A DNA stretch of 64,000 bases from Tsukamurella sp040611135 (GTDB taxonomy: Bacteria; Actinomycetota; Actinomycetes; Mycobacteriales; Mycobacteriaceae), in the NCBI RefSeq assembly GCF_040611135.1, contig NZ_JBEXNL010000017.1, positions 27,460 through 91,459 on the forward strand, written 5' to 3'. Under the pieces are notes generated by a model. It made no database searches and had not been told where the DNA came from. It was given only the letters and a program-made list of their open reading frames with translations. Both the position numbers and the translations under genes were made by a program. Below are positions 45,901-55,157 of the stretch, piece after piece. The stretch's first letter is position 1. Every line of letters starts with the position of its first letter.

Positions 45901-48900
45901 GCGATCACCGGACCCGACGGTGCCCTGGCCGCATCGGCCCGCGTGCTCCTGAGCAAGCTGGGCCTCGCGGACGAGCAGGGCGGCCTGCCGTCGCTCGACG
46001 ACGAGTCGGAGCGGCTCGCCGCGCTGATCGCCACCGAGCTCGGCGACGACTGGGCGGGTGCCGTCGCGCCGGCCTTCGACGCGAACAAGGCCGTCCTGCT
46101 GGACGACCGCTGGGCCAGCGCCCGCGAGGACCTGCTCCGCGTGTGGAACATGGACCCGTCGACCTTCCCGACCTACAGCAAGCACATCCTGGAGACCGCC
46201 AAGGGCGCCGGCAAGGCGCTCCTGGACCAGGCGCGCTGGTGGGAGCGCAAGGCCACCGAGGTCGGCCGCACCGAGCACGCCGAGGCCTACAGGTTCCTGG
46301 CGGAGCTCGCCGAGTCGACGCCGGAGCCCGGCATCTACGACGGCGAGGTCGCCGTGGTCACCGGCGCGTCCGCCGGGTCGATCGCGGCCGCGGTCGCGGG
46401 ACGCCTGCTCGCGGGCGGCGCCACCGTCATCGCGACGACGAGCCGCCTCGACGACAAGCGCCTGACCTTCTTCAAGGAGCTGTACCGCACGAGCGCCCGC
46501 ACCGACGCGGCGCTGTGGGTGGTCCCGGCCAACATGTCGAGCTACGCCGATGTCGACGCCCTCGTCGAGTGGATCGGGGAGCGGCAGGCCGAGACGGTGG
46601 GCCCGTACACGGTGGTCCACAAGGAGGCGCTGAACCCGACGCTGCTGTTCCCCTTCGCGGCGCCCCGGGTGTCCGGCGACATGTCGGACGCCGGCCCCCG
46701 CGCCGAGCTCGAGATGAAGATCCTGCTGTGGTCGGTGGAGCGGCTGATCGCCGGCCTCGCCGCGATCGGCAAGGACGTCGACCTCGCGTCGCGGCTGCAC
46801 GTGGTGCTGCCCGGTTCGCCGAACCGCGGCATGTTCGGCGGCGACGGTGCCTACGGCGAGGCGAAGGCCTCCCTGGACGCGCTCGTCACCCGCTGGAACG
46901 CGGAGAAGTCCTGGTCGGAGCGCGTCACGCTGGCCCACGCCATCATCGGCTGGGTCCGTGGTACGGGCCTGATGGGCGGCAACGACCCGCTCGTCGAGGC
47001 CGTCGAGGCCGCCGGCGTGCGCACCTGGTCCACCTTCGAGATGGCCGACAAGCTGCTGGCCAACGCCACCGTCGAGGCGCGGGAGCGGGCCGCGACGGCC
47101 CCGCTGTTCGACGACCTGACGGGTGGGCTGGGCGGTGTCAGCCTCGACATGAAGGCGCTCGCCGAGCAGGCCATGGAGGCCCGTCTGGCGGAGGCCGCGG
47201 AGTCCGAGGACGACGGTGCCATCGCGGCGCTGCCCGGCGCACCGGTCGCGACTCTGGGTGATCCGAACTGGGGCGCGATCGACGCGCGTCCCGAGGACAT
47301 GGTCGTCATCGTCGGCGCCGGTGAGGTCGGCCCGTACGGCAGCTCGCGGACCCGCTTCGAGATGGAGGTCGACGAGCGCCTCTCGGCGGCCGGCGTCGCG
47401 GAGCTGGCATGGGTGACCGGCATGATCACCTGGGAGAACGACCCGGAGCCGGGCTGGTACGACGCCGAGTCGGGCGATCTGGTGCCCGAGGCCGAGCTGG
47501 CCGACAAGTATCACGACGCTGTCGTGGAGCGCTGCGGCATCCGCGAGTTCAGCGACGACGGCGACATGATCGACAAGACGGCGCCGCTGCTGGTGTCGGT
47601 GTTCCTGCCGGACGACATGTCCTTCGTGGTGGCGAACGAGGCCGAGGCCCGTGCGTTCGTCGACGCCGACCCGGAGAACACCCGCGCGGTGCCGATGGAG
47701 TCGGGGGAGTGGAACGTGACCCGCAAGGCGGGCACCGAGATCCGCGTGCCGCGCCGCACCAAGCTGCTGCGCAGCGTCGGCGGCCAGGTTCCGGACGGCT
47801 TCGACCCCACGCACTGGGGCGTCACGCCCGAGATGATGGAGTCGGTCGACCGCCTGGCCCTGTGGAACCTGGTGGCCACCGTGGACGCCTTCATCTCCGC
47901 GGGCTTCGAGCCGGCCGAGCTGATGGAGTACGTGCACCCGTCGCACGTGGCCAACACGCAGGGCACGGGCATGGGCGGCATGAGTTCGATGCGCGACCTG
48001 TTCATCAACACCCTGCTCGGCGAGCCGAACCAGAACGACATCCTGCAGGAGGCCCTGCCGAACGTCGTCGCCGCGCACGTCGTGCAGAGCTACATCGGCA
48101 GCTACGGCGCGATGATCCACCCGGTGGCGGCGTGCGCCACGGCGGCCGTCTCCGTCGAGGAGGGCGTCGACAAGATCAAGGTCGGCAAGGCCCTGTTCGC
48201 GGTGACCGGCGGCTTCGACGACCTGTCGATCGAGGGCATCACGGGCTTCGGTATGATGCAGGCCACGGCGGACAGCGAGAAGATGCTGGCCAAGGGCATC
48301 AGCCCGCGCCGCTTCTCCCGCGCCAACGACCGACGTCGTGGCGGCTTCGTCGAGTCCAACGGCGGCGGCACGGTGCTGCTGGCCCGCGGCGACATCGCGG
48401 CGAAGATGGGCCTGCCCGTCCTCGGCGTGGTGGCGTGGGCGCAGAGCTTCGGTGACGGCGTGCACACCTCCATCCCCGCCCCCGGCATGGGTGCGCTGTC
48501 CGTGGCCGCCGGCGGCCCGGAGGCGCCGATCGCCCGCAGCCTGCGGCAGCTGGGCGTGTCCGCCGACGACGTCTCGATCATCAGCAAGCACGACACGTCG
48601 ACCAACGCGAACGACCCGAACGAGGCGAACCTGCACGAGCGGATCGCCGACTCGATCGGTCGCAGCGAGGGTGCGCCGCTGTTCGTGGTCTCGCAGAAGT
48701 CGCTGACCGGCCACGCGAAGGGCGGCGCCGCGGCGTTCCAGCTGATCGGCATGTGCCAGATGCTCAACGAGCAGGTGCTCCCGCCGAACCGCAGCCTCGA
48801 CTGCGTCGACGACGAGATGCGCAAGTACCCGCACCTCGTCTGGCTGCGCGAGACGCACCGGTTCGACGACGCCTTCCGCCCGAAGGCGGGCCTGCTCACG

Positions 48901-49209
48901 TCGCTCGGCTTCGGCCACGTGTCGGGGCTCATCGCGGTCGTGCACCGCGACGCGTTCCTGGCCTCGATGGACGAGCAGGCGCGGGCGGAGTACCTGGCTC
49001 GGGCGCGTGAGCGTGAGGTCGCGGGCCGGCGCGCGGTGCTGTCGGCGATGTGCGGCCGGTCGGACCTGTACCGCAAGCCCCCGGCGGGCCGGCGCTTCGG
49101 CGCCGACGTCTCGTCGGAGGTCACGGACCGCAACGAGGCGGCGCTGCTGCTCGACGAGAACGAGCGGCTGGGAGCCGACGGCACGTACTGCGCCGACGGC
49201 TGCAGGTAG
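39913..49209 (+). CDS. fas: Type I fatty acid synthase (FAS-I)
   Basis: A 3098-residue multidomain synthase making C16-C26 acyl-CoAs for membranes and mycolic acids. Domains in order: acetyltransferase (IGHSQGQLA, S173); FMN enoyl reductase (LLAGMTPTTVDPGIVAAA, from about 443); MaoC-like dehydratase (SGDFNPIHTS, D1257/H1262); malonyl/palmitoyl transferase (FPGQGIQGKGMG, then AGHSVGEYNALAS, S1465); acyl carrier with phosphopantetheine serine S1832 (CDGVSSRRNQ); ketoreductase (VVTGASAGS, 2149-2156); ketosynthase with C2741 (HPVAACATAAVS) and SKHDTSTNANDP/LTGHAKGGAAAF histidines. Length matches mycobacterial FAS-I. The phosphopantetheinyl transferase is separate, in the next gene. Confidence 0.97.
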   Translation: MTVDDFVTANTRAAKGPRSNDALVDRLAAGEQYALIFGGQGGPWLPGLVSLLEQTGLADDPEYREKFDGFVARADSALEPVRAELLRAQALTFDPMRWRDASIAASEAETPDEEGEESAPAAPGARRVLAPQVDGAVFSVPGVLFSQLVALYGLEAQGLDPWDVPPVAVIGHSQGQLAVSAFASRGNEGDLLAIARLIGAAGRVVARRRGLVALGGATPMMSVAGVRQDKLEALLADFTATVAFDACGPVLAVRNNRNSFVLTGTPKLLAGFREFCESVAETEEADRKEKLTGGAAFAPKFEDVAVDIGFHHPALAEGVALVTEWAQRCGLDAEVAGRLAAAVLVEQVDWVADVEGAIAKGARWLIDLGPEDIATKLSAAPARGRGVGLVPATTLRGARNLFSPGGVPELPLAWSEFSPRVVSLPDGRTVLSTRFTELTGRSPILLAGMTPTTVDPGIVAAAANAGHWAELAGGGQVTEPIFADNVEKLTALLEPGRAAQFNSLFLDPYLWKLQLGGKRIVQKARAAGAPLDGVIITAGIPELEEATALVEELTDAGMRHVAFKPGTVEQIRQVARIAAEVPQYPVIVHVEGGKAGGHHSWEDLDELLLATYAELRDRNNIVLAVGGGIGTPELAAEYLSGEWSRRYGAPAMPVDGILVGTAAMATLEATTSADVKRLLAEIPGTPDWIGAGHAGGGMASGRSQLGADIHEIDNTASACGRLLDEVAGDGDAVAERRDEIIAAMAGTAKPYFGDADAMTYAQWLERYLELSVGTREQVASADPNAFGDYGWLDITHQDRFLSMLHRAEARLADEDRGPIETAFADVSATDDAYAALERLLQRYPEASSTRLHPADVPFFVSLCRTPGKPVNFVPVVDKDVRRWWRSDSLWQAHSPRYSADEVCIIPGPEAVAGITRVDEPVGDLLNRFEAELVRRRIGEGAVAEAVAGRRVVPGVESVPLARALAATNVLWAGRLVHSPIARLGAGSTWTTSSDGDAASAVQSTTGARIVVTGPNAVVLHVPVSGTELVIPIQVPDSCADGGVPVIELGEASEAMSKLVALAAAGDLPAVSDGAATIDFEFRAEDAADHAAITADSLPVGLSALYGDEQLAVPDAFVGLCWPASFAVVGAATTAEGRPVVEGMLDLVHLDHAIELAANPAPGAYRATARLEDVTATDIGTVVTVGIDVRTPGADAPAVVMTERFAIRGRTGSAELADPQPAGGARGETATETPRKRVRQAVVNAPQDMSGFAAVSGDFNPIHTSQVAASLAGLPGPIVHGMWLSAAAQQVASASNGDVMHRKIRGWTTRFLGMVLPGDEVQFTVERVGIDRGGELLEVTAKVGDDLVMAATAVAFPAVTAYVFPGQGIQGKGMGLAQRSRSKAAREVWDAADAHTREHLGFSILAVVRDNPLSIRANGTVYSHPDGVLYLTEFTQVAMATVACAQLAELAEAGARVDAPIIAGHSVGEYNALASAGVLPLGTILETVFHRGRIMQQLVPRDEQGRSPYSMAALRPELFDVDDAELTDWVEGNLEGADEFAEIVNLNLRGAQYVVVGNQAGLAALERAIAERTGSPKAFQQVPGIDIPFHSSVLRAGVPEFAERLQELVPAEFDYTKLVGKYLPNLVARPFELTADFALSILDVVPSEPVRELVADWDAAAKTPMATARTLLIELLAWQFASPVRWIETQDQLLIDTDHGGLGVERFVEVGLASAPTLANLASRTLALASYQRAAATVLNAERDAAKVFATDEDVAEDEGADEAPAEAAAPSAPAAAPSAAPVASAPSGGPRPADLGFDAADATRAMIAIWTKMRPDQLEKTDTIETLCDGVSSRRNQLLLDLGSELNLGAIDGAAEADLPTLAGTVTKLARTYKPLGPVLSETVGNQLRKLLGSTGKRPNYITEYVTGTWELGPGWAQHTVLALATGTREGASVRGGDLATLLDGAVSNAAALDALIDRAVAEVGAAQGVPVGKPSAGGGGGGATVDAAALAEFTSAITGPDGALAASARVLLSKLGLADEQGGLPSLDDESERLAALIATELGDDWAGAVAPAFDANKAVLLDDRWASAREDLLRVWNMDPSTFPTYSKHILETAKGAGKALLDQARWWERKATEVGRTEHAEAYRFLAELAESTPEPGIYDGEVAVVTGASAGSIAAAVAGRLLAGGATVIATTSRLDDKRLTFFKELYRTSARTDAALWVVPANMSSYADVDALVEWIGERQAETVGPYTVVHKEALNPTLLFPFAAPRVSGDMSDAGPRAELEMKILLWSVERLIAGLAAIGKDVDLASRLHVVLPGSPNRGMFGGDGAYGEAKASLDALVTRWNAEKSWSERVTLAHAIIGWVRGTGLMGGNDPLVEAVEAAGVRTWSTFEMADKLLANATVEARERAATAPLFDDLTGGLGGVSLDMKALAEQAMEARLAEAAESEDDGAIAALPGAPVATLGDPNWGAIDARPEDMVVIVGAGEVGPYGSSRTRFEMEVDERLSAAGVAELAWVTGMITWENDPEPGWYDAESGDLVPEAELADKYHDAVVERCGIREFSDDGDMIDKTAPLLVSVFLPDDMSFVVANEAEARAFVDADPENTRAVPMESGEWNVTRKAGTEIRVPRRTKLLRSVGGQVPDGFDPTHWGVTPEMMESVDRLALWNLVATVDAFISAGFEPAELMEYVHPSHVANTQGTGMGGMSSMRDLFINTLLGEPNQNDILQEALPNVVAAHVVQSYIGSYGAMIHPVAACATAAVSVEEGVDKIKVGKALFAVTGGFDDLSIEGITGFGMMQATADSEKMLAKGISPRRFSRANDRRRGGFVESNGGGTVLLARGDIAAKMGLPVLGVVAWAQSFGDGVHTSIPAPGMGALSVAAGGPEAPIARSLRQLGVSADDVSIISKHDTSTNANDPNEANLHERIADSIGRSEGAPLFVVSQKSLTGHAKGGAAAFQLIGMCQMLNEQVLPPNRSLDCVDDEMRKYPHLVWLRETHRFDDAFRPKAGLLTSLGFGHVSGLIAVVHRDAFLASMDEQARAEYLARAREREVAGRRAVLSAMCGRSDLYRKPPAGRRFGADVSSEVTDRNEAALLLDENERLGADGTYCADGCR

Positions 49210-49227
49210 CGGGATAGGCTTCCCGCC

Positions 49228-49611
49228 ATGGCCGTGGTGGGGATCGGGATCGACGTGGTGCACGTGCCCGGCTTCGCGGAGCAACTCGCGCAGCCGGGGA
49301 CCACGATGCTCTCGTCCTTCAGCCCCGCGGAACGACGGGACGCCGCCGGCGACGTGCGCTCTTTGGCCGCCCGGTGGGCGGCCAAAGAGGCCGTGTTCAA
49401 GGCGTTCTCGTCGGGCTTCTACGCGCAGCGGCCCGCCGAGAAGGAGGTCGGGGCGCGGGAGGTGGAGGTCGTCTCGGACGCCTGGGGGCGTCCAGCGGTG
49501 CGCGTGTACGGGCGTATCGCGGCCGACCTCGGGGAGGGCGCGACGATCCATGTGTCACTCACCCACGACGGTGACACCGCGGCGGCGTTCGCGGTGATCG
49601 AACGAACTTAA
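49228..49611 (+). CDS. acpS: Holo-ACP synthase
   Basis: A 127-residue AcpS-type phosphopantetheinyl transferase. Signature GIGIDVVHVPGF (metal-binding D9) and RWAAKEAVFKAFSSG with the catalytic Glu are both present. It begins 18 bp after fas, the same fas-acpS order as in mycobacteria. Its target is the carrier serine of the synthase just upstream. Confidence 0.95.
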   Translation: MAVVGIGIDVVHVPGFAEQLAQPGTTMLSSFSPAERRDAAGDVRSLAARWAAKEAVFKAFSSGFYAQRPAEKEVGAREVEVVSDAWGRPAVRVYGRIAADLGEGATIHVSLTHDGDTAAAFAVIERT

Positions 49612-49675
49612 GAGCGCGACGGTCCGGAACCGGACTGCAGTCGGGCAGAGGATAGAGCCGAAAGGGAACAAGCGA

Positions 49676-52600
49676 GTGTTCAGCCGAATCGCCATCGTGA
49701 ACCGAGGTGAGGCCGCGATGCGCCTCATCCACGCGGTCCGTGACCTGGCCGCCGAGACCGGGCAGCAGATCGAGACCGTCGCCCTCTACACCGACGTCGA
49801 CCGCACCGCGACCTTCGTCCGCGAGGCCGACATCGCGTACGACCTGGGACCCGCAGCGGCACGTCCGTACCTGAACTACGAACTGCTCGGCAAGGCCCTG
49901 CAGGAGACCGGCGCCGACGCGGCGTGGGTCGGCTGGGGCTTCGTCGCCGAGGATCCCGTCTTCGCGGAGAAGTGCGCCGAGGTCGGCGTGACCTTCGTCG
50001 GGCCGAGCCCCGACGCGATGCGCCAGCTGGGCGACAAGATCGGCGCCAAGCTGATCGCCGAGGAGGTCGGCGTTCCCGTCGCGCCGTGGAGCCGCGGACC
50101 CGTCGAGACGCTCGAGGACGCCAAGGCCAAGGCGAAGGACATCGGCTACCCGCTCATGCTCAAGGCCACCGCCGGTGGCGGCGGCCGCGGCATCCGCATG
50201 GTCGCCTCCGACGCGGACCTCGAGGACGCCTACCTGCGCACCCGCGACGAGGCGGAGCGCGCCTTCGGCAGCGGCGTCGTGTTCCTGGAGCGCCTGGTCA
50301 CCGGCGCTCGGCACGTCGAGGTCCAGGTGATCTCCGACGGCGAGACCGCCTGGGCGCTCGGCGTCCGCGACTGCTCGGTGCAGCGCCGCAACCAGAAGGT
50401 CATCGAGGAGTCCGCCTCGCCGGTGCTCGGTCCCGAGCAGGTTCAGCGGCTCAAGGAGTCCGCCGAGCGGCTCGCGATCAAGGTCGGCTACCGCGGCGCC
50501 GCCACCGTCGAGTTCCTGTACCACCCGGGCGACGACCTGCTCGCCTTCCTCGAGGTGAACACCCGCCTGCAGGTGGAGCACCCGATCACGGAGGTCACGA
50601 ACGACTTCGACCTGGTCCGTGCGCAGCTGCACGTCGCCTCGGGCGGCAAGCTCGACGGTGCGCGTCCGGTCGAGCGCGGGCACGCCATCGAGGCGCGCCT
50701 GAACGCCGAGGACCCGGACCGCGACTTCGCGCCCGCGCCGGGCCGCATCGCGCTGCTCGACCTGCCCGCCGGTCCCGGCATCCGCATCGACACCGGCGTC
50801 TCGCAGGGTGACACCATCCCGGCCGACTTCGACTCGATGATCGCCAAGGTCATCGCCTACGGCAGCGACCGCGACCAGGCCCTGGGCCGGCTGCGTCGCG
50901 CCATGAACGAGACCCGCGTCATCATCGAGGGCGGCGCCACCAACAAGAGCTTCGTCCTCGACCTGCTGAACCAGCCCGAGGTGATCGACGGCAGCGCCGA
51001 CACCGGGTGGATCGACCGGGTCCGCGGCGAAGGTCGCCTGGTGGCCGACCGCCACACCTCGGTCGCGCTGGCGTCCGCCGCGATCGACGCGTACGAGGAC
51101 GAGGAGCGCACCGAGCTCACCCGCCTCCTGACCACGGCGTCGGGCGGGCGGCCGCAGGTGCAGCACGAGAGCGGCAACCCCCTCGACTTCAAGCTGCGCG
51201 GCGCGAGCTACCGCGTCCGCGTGGCACGGATCGGCGCGCACACCTTCCGCCTGGTCATCGACACCGGCGCGGAGACCCGTACCGCCGACGTCGATCTCGA
51301 GCGCTTCGACAACCACACCGGGCAGGCCGTCGTGAACGGCGTCCGGTACCGGCTCACCACCGGCACGCACGGTCCGGTCCACGTGGTCGACGTGGACGGG
51401 GTCACCCACCGCGTCAGCCGCGACGAGGGCGGCGTGGTCCGCTCGCCGGCGCCCGCGCTCGTGGTCGCCGTGCCGCTGGCCGTGGGCGACGAGGTCGAGG
51501 CGGGCGCGCCGATCCTGGTGCTCGAGTCCATGAAGATGGAGACGGTGCTGCGCGCGCCCTTCTCGGCGCGGCTCAAGGAGTCCTCGGTCACCGTCGGCAG
51601 CCAGGTCGAGGCCGGTGCGCCGCTCCTGCGGCTCGAGCCGCTCGGCGACGGCGACGAGGAGGCCGCCGGCAGCGCCGCAGGCCCCATCGATCTTCCTGAG
51701 GAGCCCGCGCAGGTGGGTGCCGTCGAGCGCGCGGCCGAGGGCCGCGACGCGCTGCGCAGCCAGCTGCTGGGCTACGACGTCGACCCCGCCGACGAGAGCC
51801 GCCTGCTGGACGCCTACCTCATCGACCGCGTGGCCGCCGAGCTGGAGGGCGCGGCTCCGGCGCCGGAGGAGCTGGCGCTGGCCGGCGTCTTCGCCGACCT
51901 GGCCGAGCTGGGCCTGCGCCGCTCGGTCGGCGGCGACGACGAGGTGCACAGCCCGCGCGAGCACTTCCACACCTACCTGCGCAGCCTCGATGCGGACCGC
52001 GCGGGCCTGCCGGACTCGTACCGCGCGAAGTTGGCGGCCGCGCTCAGCCACTACGGCGTCACCGAGCTCGATCGCACGCCCGAGCTCGAGTCGGCGGTGT
52101 TCCGGATCTTCCTCGCGCAGCAGCGCCCGAAGGTCGGCGTCCGCGTGATCACCGCGCTCCTGCGCAAGTGGCTGCGCGAACCGGCACCGTCGGCCGCGAC
52201 GGGCGGCGACGCGCGCGCCGTACTGGAGCGCCTCATCGACGCGACGCAGTCGCGCTACCCGGTGATCGCCGACCTCGCCCGCGGGGTGGTCTTCGCCTGG
52301 TTCGGCCAGCCGCTGCTGCGCGGCAACCGCGAGGCCGTCTACTCGGCGGTGCGGGCGCACCTGACGCACCTCGACCAGAACCCCACGGCCGCCGATCGTG
52401 CGGACCGGATCGCGGAGATGGTGCGCAGCACCGAGCCCCTGGTCCTGCTCCTCGGCGAGCGGCTGGCGGGCGATCACCCGACCGACAACGCGGTCATGCT
52501 CGAGGTGCTCACCCGCCGCTACTACGGCAACAAGGGGCTGACCGAGGTCCGCACGCAGGACGTCGCGGGCACCGAGTGGGTCGTCGCCGAGCGCGACGGT

Positions 52601-55138
52601 GCGCTGCTCGCCTCCGCCGCTGTGTCGTACGACGGCCTCAGCGGCGCGGTCGCCGGGCTGGCGCAGGTCGCCGAGGGCGCGGCGTCGGTGGACGCCGACA
52701 TCTACCTGAGCTGGGAGCAGCAGCCCGACGACCAGGACGAGATGGTGGCCGCGTTCGACAGCGTGCTGTCGGCGCACCCGCTGCCGGCGCAGGTGCGGCG
52801 CGTGACGATCACGGTCGCGGGCAGCGGCGGCGCGGTCATGCACCACCACTTCACCTTCCGCGCCGGCGCCAACGGTGTCGTCGAGGACCGCCTGATCCGC
52901 GGCCTGCACCCGTACATCGCGCAGCGGATGCAGCTCGAGCGGCTGCGCCGCTTCGACCTGACCCGCCTCACCTCGTCCGACGACGAGGAGGTGTACCTGT
53001 ACCGCGCCGTCGCCAAGGAGAACCCGGCAGACGACCGCCTGGTCGCCTTCGCCCAGGTCCGCGACCTGGCCGCGGTGCGCGACGCCCAGGAGCGCCTGCT
53101 CGCCCTGCCGACGGCCGAGATCGCGCTCGCGACGTGTGTGGACTCGATCCGCCGGGCCCAGGCCGGGCGGCCCAGCGCCAAGCGGCTGCCCACCAACCGG
53201 ATCGTCATGTACATCTGGCCGCCGGTGGATCTCAGCGACGCCGAGCTCGAGGCTCTTGCCGGGCACATCGAGTCGACCTCGGTGGGCGCGGGCCTCGAGG
53301 AGGTGCTGCTCATCGGCCGCCGGCGCGACGCGTCGACGGGTGATCTGGTCAAGACCGAGGTGCGGGTGTCGTTCAGCCCCACCGGTCGTGCGGACCTGCA
53401 CATCGGCGCCCCCGTCGAGGAGGTCGCCGACGTCGTCGAACCGATCGACGGCTACCGGCAGAAGGTGCTGCGCGCCGCGAGCCGCAACACCGCGTACCCG
53501 TACGAGCTCACCTCCGTACTGGGCGATTTCGTCGAGTACGAGCTGGCCGAGGGCGATATCGCCGACGTGCTGGTCCCGACCGACCGGCCGAAGGGCCGCA
53601 ACACGGCGGGCATCGTCGTGGGCGTGATCTCGACGCCCACTGATCTGCACCCCGAGGGCGTCAAGCGTGTTCTGCTGCTGGGCGATCCGACGAAGTCGCT
53701 GGGCGCGCTGGCCGAGGCGGAGTGCCGCCGGATCAGCGCGGCGATCGACCTCGCGCACCGGATGGAGCTGCCGGTCGAGTGGTACGCCCTGTCGGCCGGC
53801 GCCCGCATCTCCATGGATTCGGGCACCGAGAACATGGACTGGGTGGCCGCCGCGCTCAAGAAGATCGTCGAGTTCACCCAGCAGGGCGGCGAGATCAACA
53901 TCGTCTCCGCCGGTATCAACGTGGGCGCGCAGCCGTACTGGAACGCCGAGGCCACGATGCTCATGCACACCAAGGGCGTGCTGATCATGACGCCGGAGTC
54001 GGCGATGGTGCTCACCGGCAAGCAGTCGCTGGACTTCTCGGGCGGCGTCTCGGCCGAGGACAACTTCGGCATCGGCGGCTACGACCGGATCATGGGTCCG
54101 AACGGCCAGGCGCAGTACTGGGCGGCGGATCTCATGGGCGCGCACTCGATCCTGATGGAGCACTACGCGCACACCTACATCGCCCCCGGCGAGCAGGCCC
54201 CGCGCCGCGCCGCCACCACGGACCCGGCCGACCGCGACATCACGGTCTTCCCGCACGTGCTGGCGGACAGCGACTTCACGACGGTCGGCGACATCTTCTC
54301 CGCGGAGAAGAACCCGGACCGCAAGAAGCCCTTCGACATCCGCACCGTGATGCGGGCGCTGTCGGACCAGGACCACGAGGTGCTCGAGCGCTGGGCCGGC
54401 ATGGCCGACGCCGAGACCGCGGTGGTGCAGGACGTGCACATCGGCGGCATCCCGGTCTGCTTGCTCGGTATCGAGTCGAAGTCCGTACCGCGCCTTGGCT
54501 TCCCGGCCACGGACGGCCCGGACACGTACACGGCCGGCACGTTGTTCCCGCAGTCGTCGAAAAAGGCGGCCCGCGCGATCAACGGCGCCAGCGACAACCG
54601 TCCGCTGGTGGTGCTCGCGAACCTGTCGGGCTTCGACGGCTCGCCCGAGTCGCTGCGCAAGCTGCAGCTGGAGTACGGCGCGGAGATCGGCCGGGCGATC
54701 GTCAACTTCTCCGGCCCGATCGTGTTCTGCGTGATCTCGCGCTACCACGGCGGCGCGTTCGTGGTGTTCAGCAAGCAGCTGAACCCGAACATGACCGTGC
54801 TGGCCATCGAGGGCTCGTTCGCCTCGGTGCTCGGCGGTGCCCCCGCCGCGGCAGTGGTGTTCTCCGGTGAGGTCAACGCCCGCACTGCCGGCGACGACCG
54901 GGTCACCGAGCTCGAGGCGCAGGTGGGCGAGGCCACCGGCACCGAGCGCGCCGCGCTGCTGGCCGAGCTCGACGAGGTGCGCGGCTCCGTTCGCGCCGAG
55001 AAGCTGGGCGAGGTCGCCTCCGAGTTCGACGGGGTGCACAGCATCCGCCGCGCCGTCGAGGTCGGCTCCGTCGACGAGATCATCGCCGCCGCCGACCTGC
55101 GCCCGAAGATCATCGCGGTGATCGAGGCCGCGCAGTAG
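49676..55138 (+). CDS. Single-chain biotin-dependent acyl-CoA carboxylase (BC-BCCP-CT fusion)
   Basis: An 1820-residue carboxylase. Biotin carboxylase: residues 1-450 with ATP loop KATAGGGGRGIRM and catalytic EVNTRLQVEHP (E293, N295, R297). Biotinyl domain: LESMKMETV with K620. Central helical region about 660-1270. Carboxyltransferase: about 1280-1790 (SMDSGTENMDWVAAAL, FSGGVSAEDNFGIGGYDRIM, RYHGGAFVVFSKQLNPNM). The order BC, BCCP, central, CT in one chain is that of eukaryotic ACC, whereas mycobacterial AccA/AccD enzymes are split. GTG start with AAAGGGA upstream. Behind fas-acpS, it probably makes malonyl-CoA; another acyl substrate is possible. Confidence 0.93.
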   Translation: MFSRIAIVNRGEAAMRLIHAVRDLAAETGQQIETVALYTDVDRTATFVREADIAYDLGPAAARPYLNYELLGKALQETGADAAWVGWGFVAEDPVFAEKCAEVGVTFVGPSPDAMRQLGDKIGAKLIAEEVGVPVAPWSRGPVETLEDAKAKAKDIGYPLMLKATAGGGGRGIRMVASDADLEDAYLRTRDEAERAFGSGVVFLERLVTGARHVEVQVISDGETAWALGVRDCSVQRRNQKVIEESASPVLGPEQVQRLKESAERLAIKVGYRGAATVEFLYHPGDDLLAFLEVNTRLQVEHPITEVTNDFDLVRAQLHVASGGKLDGARPVERGHAIEARLNAEDPDRDFAPAPGRIALLDLPAGPGIRIDTGVSQGDTIPADFDSMIAKVIAYGSDRDQALGRLRRAMNETRVIIEGGATNKSFVLDLLNQPEVIDGSADTGWIDRVRGEGRLVADRHTSVALASAAIDAYEDEERTELTRLLTTASGGRPQVQHESGNPLDFKLRGASYRVRVARIGAHTFRLVIDTGAETRTADVDLERFDNHTGQAVVNGVRYRLTTGTHGPVHVVDVDGVTHRVSRDEGGVVRSPAPALVVAVPLAVGDEVEAGAPILVLESMKMETVLRAPFSARLKESSVTVGSQVEAGAPLLRLEPLGDGDEEAAGSAAGPIDLPEEPAQVGAVERAAEGRDALRSQLLGYDVDPADESRLLDAYLIDRVAAELEGAAPAPEELALAGVFADLAELGLRRSVGGDDEVHSPREHFHTYLRSLDADRAGLPDSYRAKLAAALSHYGVTELDRTPELESAVFRIFLAQQRPKVGVRVITALLRKWLREPAPSAATGGDARAVLERLIDATQSRYPVIADLARGVVFAWFGQPLLRGNREAVYSAVRAHLTHLDQNPTAADRADRIAEMVRSTEPLVLLLGERLAGDHPTDNAVMLEVLTRRYYGNKGLTEVRTQDVAGTEWVVAERDGALLASAAVSYDGLSGAVAGLAQVAEGAASVDADIYLSWEQQPDDQDEMVAAFDSVLSAHPLPAQVRRVTITVAGSGGAVMHHHFTFRAGANGVVEDRLIRGLHPYIAQRMQLERLRRFDLTRLTSSDDEEVYLYRAVAKENPADDRLVAFAQVRDLAAVRDAQERLLALPTAEIALATCVDSIRRAQAGRPSAKRLPTNRIVMYIWPPVDLSDAELEALAGHIESTSVGAGLEEVLLIGRRRDASTGDLVKTEVRVSFSPTGRADLHIGAPVEEVADVVEPIDGYRQKVLRAASRNTAYPYELTSVLGDFVEYELAEGDIADVLVPTDRPKGRNTAGIVVGVISTPTDLHPEGVKRVLLLGDPTKSLGALAEAECRRISAAIDLAHRMELPVEWYALSAGARISMDSGTENMDWVAAALKKIVEFTQQGGEINIVSAGINVGAQPYWNAEATMLMHTKGVLIMTPESAMVLTGKQSLDFSGGVSAEDNFGIGGYDRIMGPNGQAQYWAADLMGAHSILMEHYAHTYIAPGEQAPRRAATTDPADRDITVFPHVLADSDFTTVGDIFSAEKNPDRKKPFDIRTVMRALSDQDHEVLERWAGMADAETAVVQDVHIGGIPVCLLGIESKSVPRLGFPATDGPDTYTAGTLFPQSSKKAARAINGASDNRPLVVLANLSGFDGSPESLRKLQLEYGAEIGRAIVNFSGPIVFCVISRYHGGAFVVFSKQLNPNMTVLAIEGSFASVLGGAPAAAVVFSGEVNARTAGDDRVTELEAQVGEATGTERAALLAELDEVRGSVRAEKLGEVASEFDGVHSIRRAVEVGSVDEIIAAADLRPKIIAVIEAAQ

Positions 55139-55157
55139 GTTCCTCCGTACGCACGAA

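Noticed and set aside
39769..49551. Open frame of 3260 codons on the minus strand, antisense to fas
   Set aside because: Long antisense frames are expected opposite very high-G+C genes. The product is low-complexity Arg/Gly/His/Ala-rich with no domain, while the plus strand encodes a complete FAS-I.
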